A model generated the notes under the pieces. That model was not told the DNA's origin, ran no database searches, and was given only the letters and a program-made list of their open reading frames with translations. From Lytechinus pictus (lineage: Eukaryota > Echinodermata > Echinoidea > Temnopleuroida > Toxopneustidae), in contig NC_087246.1 in NCBI RefSeq assembly GCF_037042905.1, positions 31,982,001 to 32,046,000 on the forward strand: a stretch of 64,000 nt of DNA, written 5' to 3'. This document shows, piece after piece, positions 50,746 to 63,392 of this stretch (position 1 is the stretch's first letter; each line of letters begins with the position of its first letter). The translations under genes were made by a program, and so were the position numbers.

Positions 50746-51989
50746 GCTCTCCATTCATCGGTCACCGTACTTGATCAAATCTTATCTGCGATATAAAGCA
50801 GTTAATCATCTCACTCTACAAAGAGAAAATAGTCACATGATTTGATGGGTCTGTAGAATTTTTGTCAAATTTTGAGAATTAGAAACCTCAAATCTCTGTG
50901 TTACTCTCTGGAGCGAAATTAATGACGTATTCATGTAATTTAATGATTTAAGTTTAATAACCAGTACAAAATTGCAGGCAAAATCTGAAAAAGTAAGGAT
51001 ATGAATATTCATGAACTTGACAATAACTCTACTGACGTCGTAGATTATAATGACAAAAGCGTTACAACGATGAAAGCTTACTCGCATCCTGTTATAGGGT
51101 CAACCTTTCTTTTATTGGTCGTCATCATACTTTGGCAAAATCATACATTGATCTATTAAATATTTCGTAACAAAGATCTCTAGTTTGTAGCAGACCCTGA
51201 ATCTTTTGTCCCATTTTAGAATGAAATGTGTGATGCTTTAATATCTCAATAAAGTTACCATGATTATATCTTTCCATATTAGGCGAAAAAAAAACACCAC
51301 AAAGTTGAAACTAGCTCAGCCATTGAATCAGTCGTCAATAGCCTGAAAGTGACCCAAAGGAAATGACCATGCACCGTGATTTTTACCCATTTTTCGAAAA
51401 AAAATGTGACGAAAAACATTGGTTGGTTCATGCTGACGCTTTAAACGAGTTATTTATTTTTAGATAAGAAGCGTAATGCAACTTTTTACCAGTAACTAAT
51501 GCTCATACCGGAAACGAAACAACGATGGACCAATAGGTTTTGAAATACGCCAAGTTGCAGTATGTATTATTTGGTAGGATTACCTTAAAAGATGTTTTTA
51601 CAGAGGTTGTTTCAATGAGAAAACTACTTTAGGGTGCTTTTTATCGGAAACTTGCGACCTAGTATAATGAGCGAGCCAATTAGCTGGAAAATCAATCTTT
51701 CAAATTTTAATCCAAATCTTTCAAAACTTAGCCAAGTATATTTCGACATACATTTCGCACTAAAGGAATATACTATTATTGTTACGCTGATTAAAACCCG
51801 AGCTTGTATTAAAGGGATAGCAATCCCATTCCAAAAAGAAATCAAGAATCCAATGGTTCGAAAATTCATGCATATAGACCTAATACCTGAAATGGTTGAA
51901 ATGAACAAAATTAAGAGATGAATTAATTCTTAAAACCATGGAATCATTTGTTGTCATTCTATTATCTTTCTTTGCATTGGTTGAATTGT

Positions 51990-52150
51990 AGGAGATAGCG
52001 CGAACGCAGATCTCCTCTATCATAAATTGTACGCCCGAGTTCCCCACGTTTGGGGGAATCGCAAGGTTCAGCAAGCCGGAGTGCAATGGCAAGCCTCGCC
52101 CTGGGGGTGCATCCTTCTTGATCAATGCGACCCCTGCGCCAGGTAAGTAT
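51990..52150 (-). ncRNA. U1: U1 snRNA gene, copy 35 (C135A)
   Basis: Variant RNA. The 3' flank has GAGCTTGTATT (51804), shared with copies 36 and 40, and GAAATCAAG, shared with copies 23 and 26. Confidence 0.94.
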
Positions 52151-53394
52151 GCTCTCCATTCATCGGTCACCGTACTTGATCAAATCTTATCTGCGATATA
52201 AAGCAGTTAATCATCTCACTCTACAAAGAGAAAATAGTCACATGATTTGATGGGTCTGTAGAATTTTTGTCAAATTTTGAGAATTAGAAACCTCAAATCT
52301 CTGTGTTACTCTCTGGAGCGAAATTAATGACGTATTCATGTAATTTAATGATTTAAGTTTAATAACCAGTACAAAATTGCAGGCAAAATCTGAAAAAGTA
52401 AGGATATGAATATTCATGAACTTGACAATAACTCTACTGACGTCGTAGATTATAATGACAAAAGCGTTACAACGATGAAAGCTTACTCGCATCCTGTTAT
52501 AGGGTCAACCTTTCTTTTATTGGTCGTCATCATACTTTGGCAAAATCATACATTGATCTATTAAATATTTCGTAACAAAGATCTCTAGTTTGTAGCAGAC
52601 CCTGAATCTTTTGTCCCATTTTAGAATGAAATGTGTGATGCTTTAATATCTCAATAAAGTTACCATGATTATATCTTTCCATATTAGGCGAAAAAAAAAC
52701 ACCACAAAGTTGAAACTAGCTCAGCCATTGAATCAGTCGTCAATAGCCTGAAAGTGACCCAAAGGAAATGACCATGCACCGTGATTTTTACCCATTTTTC
52801 GAAAAAAAATGTGACGAAAAACATTGGTTGGTTCATGCTGACGCTTTAAACGAGTTATTTATTTTTAGATAAGAAGCGTAATGCAACTTTTTACCAGTAA
52901 CTAATGCTCATACCGGAAACGAAACAACGATGGACCAATAGGTTTTGAAATACGCCAAGTTGCAGTATGTATTATTTGGTAGGATTACCTTAAAAGATGT
53001 TTTTACAGAGGTTGTTTCAATGAGAAAACTACTTTAGGGTGCTTTTTATCGGAAACTTGCGACCTAGTATAATGAGCGAGCCAATTAGCTGGAAAATCAA
53101 TCTTTCAAATTTTAATCCAAATCTTTCAAAACTTAGCCAAGTATATTTCGACATACATTTCGCACTAAAGGAATATACTATTATTGTTACGCTGATTAAA
53201 ACCCGAGCTTGTATTAAAGGGATAGCAATCCCATTCCAAAAAGAAATGAAGAATCCAATGGTTCGAAAATTCATGCATATAGACCTAATACCTGAAATGG
53301 TTGAAATGAACAAAATTAAGAGATGAATTAATTCTTAAAACCATGGAATCATTTGTTGTCATTCTATTATCTTTCTTTGCATTGGTTGAATTGT

Positions 53395-53555
53395 AGGAGA
53401 TAGCGCGAACGCAGATCTCCTCTATCATAAATTGTACGCCCGAGTTCCCCACGTTTGGGGGAATCGCAAGGTTCAGCAAGCCGGAGTGCAATGGCAAGCC
53501 TCGCCCTGGGGGTGCATCCTTCTTGATCAATGCGACCCCTGCGCCAGGTAAGTAT
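53395..53555 (-). ncRNA. U1: U1 snRNA gene, copy 36 (C135A)
   Basis: Variant RNA with GAGCTTGTATT in the 3' flank. Private AATCAGGCGTC in the upstream spacer (54137-54147). Confidence 0.94.
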
Positions 53556-54799
53556 GCTCTCCATTCATCGGTCACCGTACTTGATCAAATCTTATCTGCG
53601 ATATAAAGCAGTTAATCATCTCACTCTACAAAGAGAAAATAGTCACATGATTTGATGGGTCTGTAGAATTTTTGTCAAATTTTGAGAATTAGAAACCTCA
53701 AATCTCTGTGTTACTCTCTGGAGCGAAATTAATGACGTATTCATGTAATTTAATGATTTAAGTTTAATAACCAGTACAAAATTGCAGGCAAAATCTGAAA
53801 AAGTAAGGATATGAATATTCATGAACTTGACAATAACTCTACTGACGTCGTAGATTATAATGACAAAAGCGTTACAACGATGAAAGCTTACTCGCATCCT
53901 GTTATAGGGTCAACCTTTCTTTTATTGGTCGTCATCATACTTTGGCAAAATCATACATTGATCTATTAAATATTTCGTAACAAAGATCTCTAGTTTGTAG
54001 CAGACCCTGAATCTTTTGTCCCATTTTAGAATGAAATGTGTGATGCTTTAATATCTCAATAAAGTTACCATGATTATATCTTTCCATATTAGGCGAAAAA
54101 AAAACACCACAAAGTTGAAACTAGCTCAGCCATTGAATCAGGCGTCAATAGCCTGAAAGTGACCCAAAGGAAATGACCATGCACCGTGATTTTTACCCAT
54201 TTTTCGAAAAAAAATGTGACGAAAAACATTGGTTGGTTCATGCTGACGCTTTAAACGAGTTATTTATTTTTAGATAAGAAGCGTAATGCAACTTTTTACC
54301 AGTAACTAATGCTCATACCGGAAACGAAACAACGATGGACCAATAGGTTTTGAAATACGCCAAGTTGCAGTATGTATTATTTGGTAGGATTACCTTAAAA
54401 GATGTTTTTACAGAGGTTGTTTCAATGAGAAAACTACTTTAGGGTGCTTTTTATCGGAAACTTGCGACCTAGTATAATGAGCGAGCCAATTAGCTGGAAA
54501 ATCAATCTTTCAAATTTTAATCCAAATCTTTCAAAACTTAGCCAAGTATATTTCGACATACATTTCGCACTAAAGGAATATACTATTATTGTTACGCTGA
54601 TTAAAACCCGAGCTTTTATTAAAGGGATAGCAATCCCATTCCAAAAAGAAATGAAGAATCCAATGGTTCGAAAATTCATGCATATAGACCTAATACCTGA
54701 AATGGTTGAAATGAACAAAATTAAGAGATGAATTAATTCTTAAAACCATGGAATCATTTGTTGTCATTCTATTATCTTTCTTTGCATTGGTTGAATTGT

Positions 54800-54960
54800 A
54801 GGAGATAGCGCGAACGCAGATCTCCTCTATCATAAATTGTACGCCCGAGTTCCCCACGTTTGGGGGAATCGCAAGGTTCAGCAAGCCGGAGTGCAATGGC
54901 AAGCCTCGCCCTGGGGGTGCATCCTTCTTGATCAATGCGACCCCTGCGCCAGGTAAGTAT
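54800..54960 (-). ncRNA. U1: U1 snRNA gene, copy 37 (C135A)
   Basis: Variant RNA. Upstream unit is 1,407 bp: ATTAAGCC plus 10 A, and one extra A before ATGTGACG. Confidence 0.94.
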
Positions 54961-56206
54961 GCTCTCCATTCATCGGTCACCGTACTTGATCAAATCTTAT
55001 CTGCGATATAAAGCAGTTAATCATCTCACTCTACAAAGAGAAAATAGTCACATGATTTGATGGGTCTGTAGAATTTTTGTCAAATTTTGAGAATTAGAAA
55101 CCTCAAATCTCTGTGTTACTCTCTGGAGCGAAATTAATGACGTATTCATGTAATTTAATGATTTAAGTTTAATAACCAGTACAAAATTGCAGGCAAAATC
55201 TGAAAAAGTAAGGATATGAATATTCATGAACTTGACAATAACTCTACTGACGTCGTAGATTATAATGACAAAAGCGTTACAACGATGAAAGCTTACTCGC
55301 ATCCTGTTATAGGGTCAACCTTTCTTTTATTGGTCGTCATCATACTTTGGCAAAATCATACATTGATCTATTAAATATTTCGTAACAAAGATCTGTAGTT
55401 TGTAGCAGACCCTGAATCTTTTGTCCCATTTTAGAATGAAATGTGTGATGCTTTAATATCTCAATAAAGTTACCATGATTATATCTTTCCATATTAAGCC
55501 AAAAAAAAAACACCACAAAGTTGAAACTAGCTCAGCCATTGAATCAGTCGTCAATAGCCTGAAAGTGACCCAAAGGAAATGACCATGCACCGTGATTTTT
55601 ACCCATTTTTTGAAAAAAAAATGTGACGAAAAACATTGGTTGGTTCATGCTGACGCTTTAAACGAGTTATTTATTTTTAGATAAGAAGCGTAATGCAACT
55701 TTTTACCAGTAACTAATGCTCATACCGGAAACGAAACAACGATGGACCAATAGGTTTTGAAATACGCCAAGTTGCAGTATGTATTATTTGGTAGGATTAC
55801 CTTAAAAGATGTTTTTACAGAGGTTGTTTCAATGAGAAAACTACTTTAGGGTGCTTTTTATCGGAAACTTGCGACCTAGTATAATGAGCAAGCCAATTAG
55901 CTGGAAAATCAATCTTTCAAATTTTAATCCAAATCTTTCAAAACTTAGCCAAGTATATTTCGACATACATTTCGCACTAAAGGAATATACTATTATTGTT
56001 ACGCTGATTAAAACCCGAGCTTTTATTAAAGGGATAGCAATCCCATTCCAAAAAGAAATGAAGAATCCAATGGTTCGAAAATTCATGCATATAGACCTAA
56101 TACCTGAAATGGTTGAAATGAACAAAATTAAGAGATGAATTAATTCTTAAAACCATGGAATCATTTGTTGTCATTCTATTATCTTTCTTTGCATTGGTTG
56201 AATTGT

Positions 56207-56367
56207 AGGAGATAGCGCGAACGCAGATCTCCGCTATCATAAATTGTACGCCCGAGTTCCCCACGTTTGGGGGAATCGCAAGGTTCAGCAAGCCGGAGTG
56301 CAATGGCAAGCCTCGCCCTGGGGGTGCATCCTTCTTGATCAATGCGACCCCTGCGCCAGGTAAGTAT
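56207..56367 (-). ncRNA. U1: U1 snRNA gene, copy 38 (reference type inside the variant cluster)
   Basis: Reference C at nt 135 although both neighbours carry A. The 3' flank has a private ATGAGCAAGCC (55884), and the spacer has AATCATGCATTG (56761). Confidence 0.95.
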
Positions 56368-57611
56368 GCTCTCCATTCATCGGTCACCGTACTTGATCAA
56401 ATCTTATCTGCGATATAAAGCAGTTAATCATCTCACTCTACAAAGAGAAAACAGTCACATGATTTGATGGGTCTGTAGAATTTTTGTCAAATTTTGAGAA
56501 TTAGAAACCTCAAATCTCTGTGTTACTCTCTGGAGCGAAATTAATGACGTATTCATGTAATTTAATGATTTAAGTTTAATAACCAGTACAAAATTGCAGG
56601 CAAAATCTGAAAAAGTAAGGATATGAATATTCATGAACTTGACAATAACTCTACTGACGTCGTAGATTATAATGACAAAAGCGTTACAACGATGAAAGCT
56701 TACTCGCATCCTGTTATAGGGTCAACCTTTCTTTTATTGGTCGTCATCATACTTTGGCAAAATCATGCATTGATCTATTAAATATTTCGTAACAAAGATC
56801 TGTAGTTTGTAGCAGACCCTGAATCTTTTGTCCCATTTTAGAATGAAATGTGTGATGCTTTAATATCTCAATAAAGTTACCATGATTATATCTTTCCATA
56901 TTAGGCGAAAAAAAAACACCACAAAGTTGAAACTAGCTCAGCCATTGAATCAGTCGTCAATAGCCTGAAAGTGACCCAAAGGAAATGACCATGCACCGTG
57001 ATTTTTACCCATTTTTTGAAAAAAAATGTGACGAAAAACATTGGTTGGTTCATGCTGACGCTTTAAACGAGTTATTTATTTTTAGATAAGAAGCGTAATG
57101 CAACTTTTTACCAGTAACTAATGCTCATACCGGAAACGAAACAACGATGGACCAATAGGTTTTGAAATACGCCAAGTTGCAGTATGTATTATTTGGTAGG
57201 ATTACCTTAAAAGATGTTTTTACAGAGGTTGTTTCAATGAGAAAACTACTTTAGGGTGCTTTTTATCGGAAACTTGCGACCTAGTATAATGAGCGAGCCA
57301 ATTAGCTGGAAAATCAATCTTTCAAATTTTAATCCAAATCTTTCAAAACTTAGCCAAGTATATTTCGACATACATTTCGCACTAAAGGAATATACTATTA
57401 TTGTTACGCTGATTAAAACCCGAGCTTTTATTAAAGGGATAGCAATCCCATTCCAAAAAGAAATGAAGAATCCAATGGTTCGAAAATTCATGCATATAGA
57501 CCTAATACCTGAAATGGTTGAAATGAACAAAATTAAGAGATGAATTAATTCTTAAAACCATGGAATCATTTGTTGTCATTCTATTATCTTTCTTTGCATT
57601 GGTTGAATTGT

Positions 57612-57772
57612 AGGAGATAGCGCGAACGCAGATCTCCTCTATCATAAATTGTACGCCCGAGTTCCCCACGTTTGGGGGAATCGCAAGGTTCAGCAAGCCG
57701 GAGTGCAATGGCAAGCCTCGCCCTGGGGGTGCATCCTTCTTGATCAATGCGACCCCTGCGCCAGGTAAGTAT
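57612..57772 (-). ncRNA. U1: U1 snRNA gene, copy 39 (C135A)
   Basis: Variant RNA with GAAAATAGTC and GATCTCTAG upstream, resembling copies 34-36. Confidence 0.94.
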
Positions 57773-59016
57773 GCTCTCCATTCATCGGTCACCGTACTTG
57801 ATCAAATCTTATCTGCGATATAAAGCAGTTAATCATCTCACTCTACAAAGAGAAAATAGTCACATGATTTGATGGGTCTGTAGAATTTTTGTCAAATTTT
57901 GAGAATTAGAAACCTCAAATCTCTGTGTTACTCTCTGGAGCGAAATTAATGACGTATTCATGTAATTTAATGATTTAAGTTTAATAACCAGTACAAAATT
58001 GCAGGCAAAATCTGAAAAAGTAAGGATATGAATATTCATGAACTTGACAATAACTCTACTGACGTCGTAGATTATAATGACAAAAGCGTTACAACGATGA
58101 AAGCTTACTCGCATCCTGTTATAGGGTCAACCTTTCTTTTATTGGTCGTCATCATACTTTGGCAAAATCATACATTGATCTATTAAATATTTCGTAACAA
58201 AGATCTCTAGTTTGTAGCAGACCCTGAATCTTTTGTCCCATTTTAGAATGAAATGTGTGATGCTTTAATATCTCAATAAAGTTACCATGATTATATCTTT
58301 CCATATTAGGCGAAAAAAAAACACCACAAAGTTGAAACTAGCTCAGCCATTGAATCAGTCGTCAATAGCCTGAAAGTGACCCAAAGGAAATGACCATGCA
58401 CCGTGATTTTTACCCATTTTTCGAAAAAAAATGTGACGAAAAACATTGGTTGGTTCATGCTGACGCTTTAAACGAGTTATTTATTTTTAGATAAGAAGCG
58501 TAATGCAACTTTTTACCAGTAACTAATGCTCATACCGGAAACGAAACAACGATGGACCAATAGGTTTTGAAATACGCCAAGTTGCAGTATGTATTATTTG
58601 GTAGGATTACCTTAAAAGATGTTTTTACAGAGGTTGTTTCAATGAGAAAACTACTTTAGGGTGCTTTTTATCGGAAACTTGCGACCTAGTATAATGAGCG
58701 AGCCAATTAGCTGGAAAATCAATCTTTCAAATTTTAATCCAAATCTTTCAAAACTTAGCCAAGTATATTTCGACATACATTTCGCACTAAAGGAATATAC
58801 TATTATTGTTACGCTGATTAAAACCCGAGCTTGTATTAAAGGGATAGCAATCCCATTCCAAAAAGAAATGAAGAATCCAATGGTTCGAAAATTCATGCAT
58901 ATAGACCTAATACCTGAAATGGTTGAAATGAACAAAATTAAGAGATGAATTAATTCTTAAAACCATGGAATCATTTGTTGTCATTCTATTATCTTTCTTT
59001 GCATTGGTTGAATTGT

Positions 59017-59177
59017 AGGAGATAGCGCGAACGCAGATCTCCTCTATCATAAATTGTACGCCCGAGTTCCCCACGTTTGGGGGAATCGCAAGGTTCAGCA
59101 AGCCGGAGTGCAATGGCAAGCCTCGCCCTGGGGGTGCATCCTTCTTGATCAATGCGACCCCTGCGCCAGGTAAGTAT
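59017..59177 (-). ncRNA. U1: U1 snRNA gene, copy 40 (C135A, last of the cluster)
   Basis: Variant RNA with GAGCTTGTATT in its 3' flank. Upstream unit is 1,406 bp, with ATTAAGC followed by 11 A. Confidence 0.94.
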
Positions 59178-60422
59178 GCTCTCCATTCATCGGTCACCGT
59201 ACTTGATCAAATCTTATCTGCGATATAAAGCAGTTAATCATCTCACTCTACAAAGAGAAAATAGTCACATGATTTGATGGGTCTGTAGAATTTTTGTCAA
59301 ATTTTGAGAATTAGAAACCTCAAATCTCTGTGTTACTCTCTGGAGCGAAATTAATGACGTATTCATGTAATTTAATGATTTAAGTTTAATAACCAGTACA
59401 AAATTGCAGGCAAAATCTGAAAAAGTAAGGATATGAATATTCATGAACTTGACAATAACTCTACTGACGTCGTAGATTATAATGACAAAAGCGTTACAAC
59501 GATGAAAGCTTACTCGCATCCTGTTATAGGGTCAACCTTTCTTTTATTGGTCGTCATCATACTTTGGCAAAATCATACATTGATCTATTAAATATTTCGT
59601 AACAAAGATCTGTAGTTTGTAGCAGACCCTGAATCTTTTGTCCCATTTTAGAATGAAATGTGTGATGCTTTAATATCTCAATAAAGTTACCATGATTATA
59701 TCTTTCCATATTAAGCAAAAAAAAAAACACCACAAAGTTGAAACTAGCTCAGCCATTGAATCAGTCGTCAATAGCCTGAAAGTGACCCAAAGGAAATGAC
59801 CATGCACCGTGATTTTTACCCATTTTTCGAAAAAAAATGTGACGAAAAACATTGGTTGGTTCATGCTGACGCTTTAAACGAGTTATTTATTTTTAGATAA
59901 GAAGCGTAATGCAACTTTTTACCAGTAACTAATGCTCATACCGGAAACGAAACAACGATGGACCAATAGGTTTTGAAATACGCCAAGTTGCAGTATGTAT
60001 TATTTGGTAGGATTACCTTAAAAGATGTTTTTACAGAGGTTGTTTCAATGAGAAAACTACTTTAGGGTGCTTTTTATCGGAAACTTGCGACCTAGTATAA
60101 TGAGCGAGCCAATTAGCTGGAAAATCAATCTTTCAAATTTTAATCCAAATCTTTCAAAACTTAGCCAAGTATATTTCGACATACATTTCGCACTAAAGGA
60201 ATATACTATTATGGTTACGCTGATTAAAACCCGAGCTTTTATTAAAGGGATAGCAATCCCATTCCAAAAAGAAATGAAGAATCCAATGGTTCGAAAATTC
60301 ATGCATATAGACCTAATACCTGAAATGGTTGAAATGAACAAAATTAAGAGATGAATTAATTCTTAAAACCATGGAATCATTTGTTGTCATTCTATTATCT
60401 TTCTTTGCATTGGTTGAATTGT

Positions 60423-60583
60423 AGGAGATAGCGCGAACGCAGATCTCCGCTATCATAAATTGTACGCCCGAGTTCCCCACGTTTGGGGGAATCGCAAGGT
60501 TCAGCAAGCCGGAGTGCAATGGCAAGCCTCGCCCTGGGGGTGCATCCTTCTTGATCAATGCGACCCCTGCGCCAGGTAAGTAT
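60423..60583 (-). ncRNA. U1: U1 snRNA gene, copy 41
   Basis: Return to the reference RNA and to C at -85. Private TATTATGGTTACG in the 3' flank (60206-60218). Spacer is B-like with GTCTATAG. Confidence 0.95.
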
Positions 60584-61827
60584 GCTCTCCATTCATCGGT
60601 CACCGTACTTGATCAAATCTTATCTGCGATATAAAGCAGTTAATCATCTCACTCTACAAAGAGAAAACAGTCACATGATTTGATGGGTCTGTAGAATTTT
60701 TGTCAAATTTTGAGAATTAGAAACCTCAAATCTCTGTGTTACTCTCTGGAGCGAAATTAATGACGTATTCATGTAATTTAATGATTTAAGTTTAATAACC
60801 AGTACAAAATTGCAGGCAAAATCTGAAAAAGTAAGGATATGAATATTCATGAACTTGACAATAACTCTACTGACGTCGTAGATTATAATGACAAAAGCGT
60901 TACAACGATGAAAGCTTACTCGCATCCTGTTATAGGGTCAACCTTTCTTTTATTGGTCGTCATCATACTTTGGCAAAATCATACATTGATCTATTAAATA
61001 TTTCGTAACAAAGATCTGTAGTTTGTAGCAGACCCTGAATCTTTTGTCCCATTTTAGAATGAAATGTGTGATGCTTTAATATCTCAATAAAGTTACCATG
61101 ATTATATCTTTCCATATTAGGCGAAAAAAAAACACCACAAAGTTGAAACTAGCTCAGCCATTGAATCAGTCGTCTATAGCCTGAAAGTGACCCAAAGGAA
61201 ATGACCATGCACCGTGATTTTTACCCATTTTTCGAAAAAAAATGTGACGAAAAACATTGGTTGGTTCATGCTGACGCTTTAAACGAGTTATTTATTTTTA
61301 GATAAGAAGCGTAATGCAACTTTTTACCAGTAACTAATGCTCATACCGGAAACGAAACAACGATGGACCAATAGGTTTTGAAATACGCCAAGTTGCAGTA
61401 TGTATTATTTGGTAGGATTACCTTAAAAGATGTTTTTACAGAGGTTGTTTCAATGAGAAAACTACTTTAGGGTGCTTTTTATCGGAAACTTGCGACCTAG
61501 TATAATGAGCGAGCCAATTAGCTGGAAAATCAATCTTTCAAATTTTAATCCAAATCTTTCAAAACTTAGCCAAGTATATTTCGACATACATTTCGCACTA
61601 AAGGAATATACTATTATTGTTACGCTGATTAAAACCCGAGCTTTTATTAAAGGGATAGCAATCCCATTCCAAAAAGAAATGAAGAATCCAATGGTTCGAA
61701 AATTCATGCATATAGACCTAATACCTGAAATGGTTGAAATGAACAAAATTAAGAGATGAATTAATTCTTAAAACCATGGAATCATTTGTTGTCATTCTAT
61801 TATCTTTCTTTGCATTGGTTGAATTGT

Positions 61828-61988
61828 ATGAGATAGCGCGAACGCAGATCTCCGCTATCATAAATTGTACGCCCGAGTTCCCCACGTTTGGGGGAATCGC
61901 AAGGTTCAGCAAGCCGGAGTGCAATGGCAAGCCTCGCCCTGGGGGTGCATCCTTCTTGATCAATGCGACCCCTGCGCCAGGTAAGTAT
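61828..61988 (-). ncRNA. U1: U1 snRNA gene, copy 42 (C160A)
   Basis: Third C160A copy, 22 units from the copy 19/20 pair. Upstream unit is 1,404 bp with 8 A. Private AATATTTATGAAC breaks the 12-bp spacer palindrome (62248-62260). Confidence 0.94.
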
Positions 61989-63231
61989 GCTCTCCATTCA
62001 TCGGTCACCGTACTTGATCAAATCTTATCTGCGATATAAAGCAGTTAATCATCTCACTCTACAAAGAGAAAACAGTCACATGATTTGATGGGTCTGTAGA
62101 ATTTTTGTCAAATTTTGAGAATTAGAAACCTCAAATCTCTGTGTTACTCTCTGGAGCGAAATTAATGACGTATTCATGTAATTTAATGATTTAAGTTTAA
62201 TAACCAGTACAAAATTGCAGGCAAAATCTGAAAAAGTAAGGATATGAATATTTATGAACTTGACAATAACTCTACTGACGTCGTAGATTATAATGACAAA
62301 AGCGTTACAACGATGAAAGCTTACTCGCATCCTGTTATAGGGTCAACCTTTCTTTTATTGGTCGTCATCATACTTTGGCAAAATCATACATTGATCTATT
62401 AAATATTTCGTAACAAAGATCTCTAGTTTGTAGCAGACCCTGAATCTTTTGTCCCATTTTAGAATGAAATGTGTGATGCTTTAATATCTCAATAAAGTTA
62501 CCATGATTATATCTTTCCATATTAGGCGAAAAAAAACACCACAAAGTTGAAACTAGCTCAGCCATTGAATCAGTCGTCAATAGCCTGAAAGTGACCCAAA
62601 GGAAATGACCATGCACCGTGATTTTTACCCATTTTGTGAAAAAAAATGTGACGAAAAACATTGGTTGGTTCATGCTGACGCTTTTAACGAGTTATTTATT
62701 TTTAGATAAGAAGCGTAATGCAACTTTTTACCAGTAACTAATGCTCATACCGGAAACGAAACAACGATGGACCAATAGGTTTTGAAATACGCCAAGTTGC
62801 AGTATGTATTATTTGGTAGGATTACCTTAAAAGATGTTTTTACAGAGGTTGTTTCAATGAGAAAACTACTTTAGGGTGCTTTTTATCGGAAACTTGCGAC
62901 CTAGTATAATGAGCGAGCCAATTAGCTGGAAAATCAATCTTTCAAATTTTAATCCAAATCTTTCAAAACTTAGCCAAGTATATTTCGACATACATTTCGC
63001 ACTAAAGGAATATACTATTATTGTTACGCTGATTAAAACCCGAGCTTTTATTAAAGGGATAGCAATCCCATTCCAAAAAGAAATGAAGAATCCAATGGTT
63101 CGAAAATTCATGCATATAGACCTAATACCTGAAATGGTTGAAATGAACAAAATTAAGAGATGAATTAATTCTTAAAACCATGGAATCATTTGTTGTCATT
63201 CTATTATCTTTCTTTGCATTGGTTGAATTGT

Positions 63232-63392
63232 AGGAGATAGCGCGAACGCAGATCTCCGCTATCATAAATTGTACGCCCGAGTTCCCCACGTTTGGGGGAA
63301 TCGCAAGGTTCAGCAAGCCGGAGTGCAATGGCAAGCCTCGCCCTGGGGGTGCATCCTTCTTGATCAATGCGACCCCTGCTCCAGGTAAGTAT
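63232..63392 (-). ncRNA. U1: U1 snRNA gene, copy 43 (C13A)
   Basis: Private C-to-A at nt 13 (plus-strand G-to-T at 63380), just after the splice-site recognition sequence at the outer end of helix H. Its upstream spacer has a 15-bp deletion at 63984/63985 and is cut by the window edge. Confidence 0.93.

Larger units (their letters stand above)
43551..51989 (-). repeat. Dimeric higher-order repeat, 3 x 2,813 bp (U1 copies 29-34)
   Basis: U1 spacing alternates 1,408, 1,405, 1,408, 1,405, 1,408, 1,405. Long units carry GAAAACAGTC, GATCTGTAG and ATTAAGCC with 12 A. Short units carry GAAAATAGTC, GATCTCTAG and ATTAGGCG with 9 A. Two different monomers were therefore amplified together. Confidence 0.9.
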
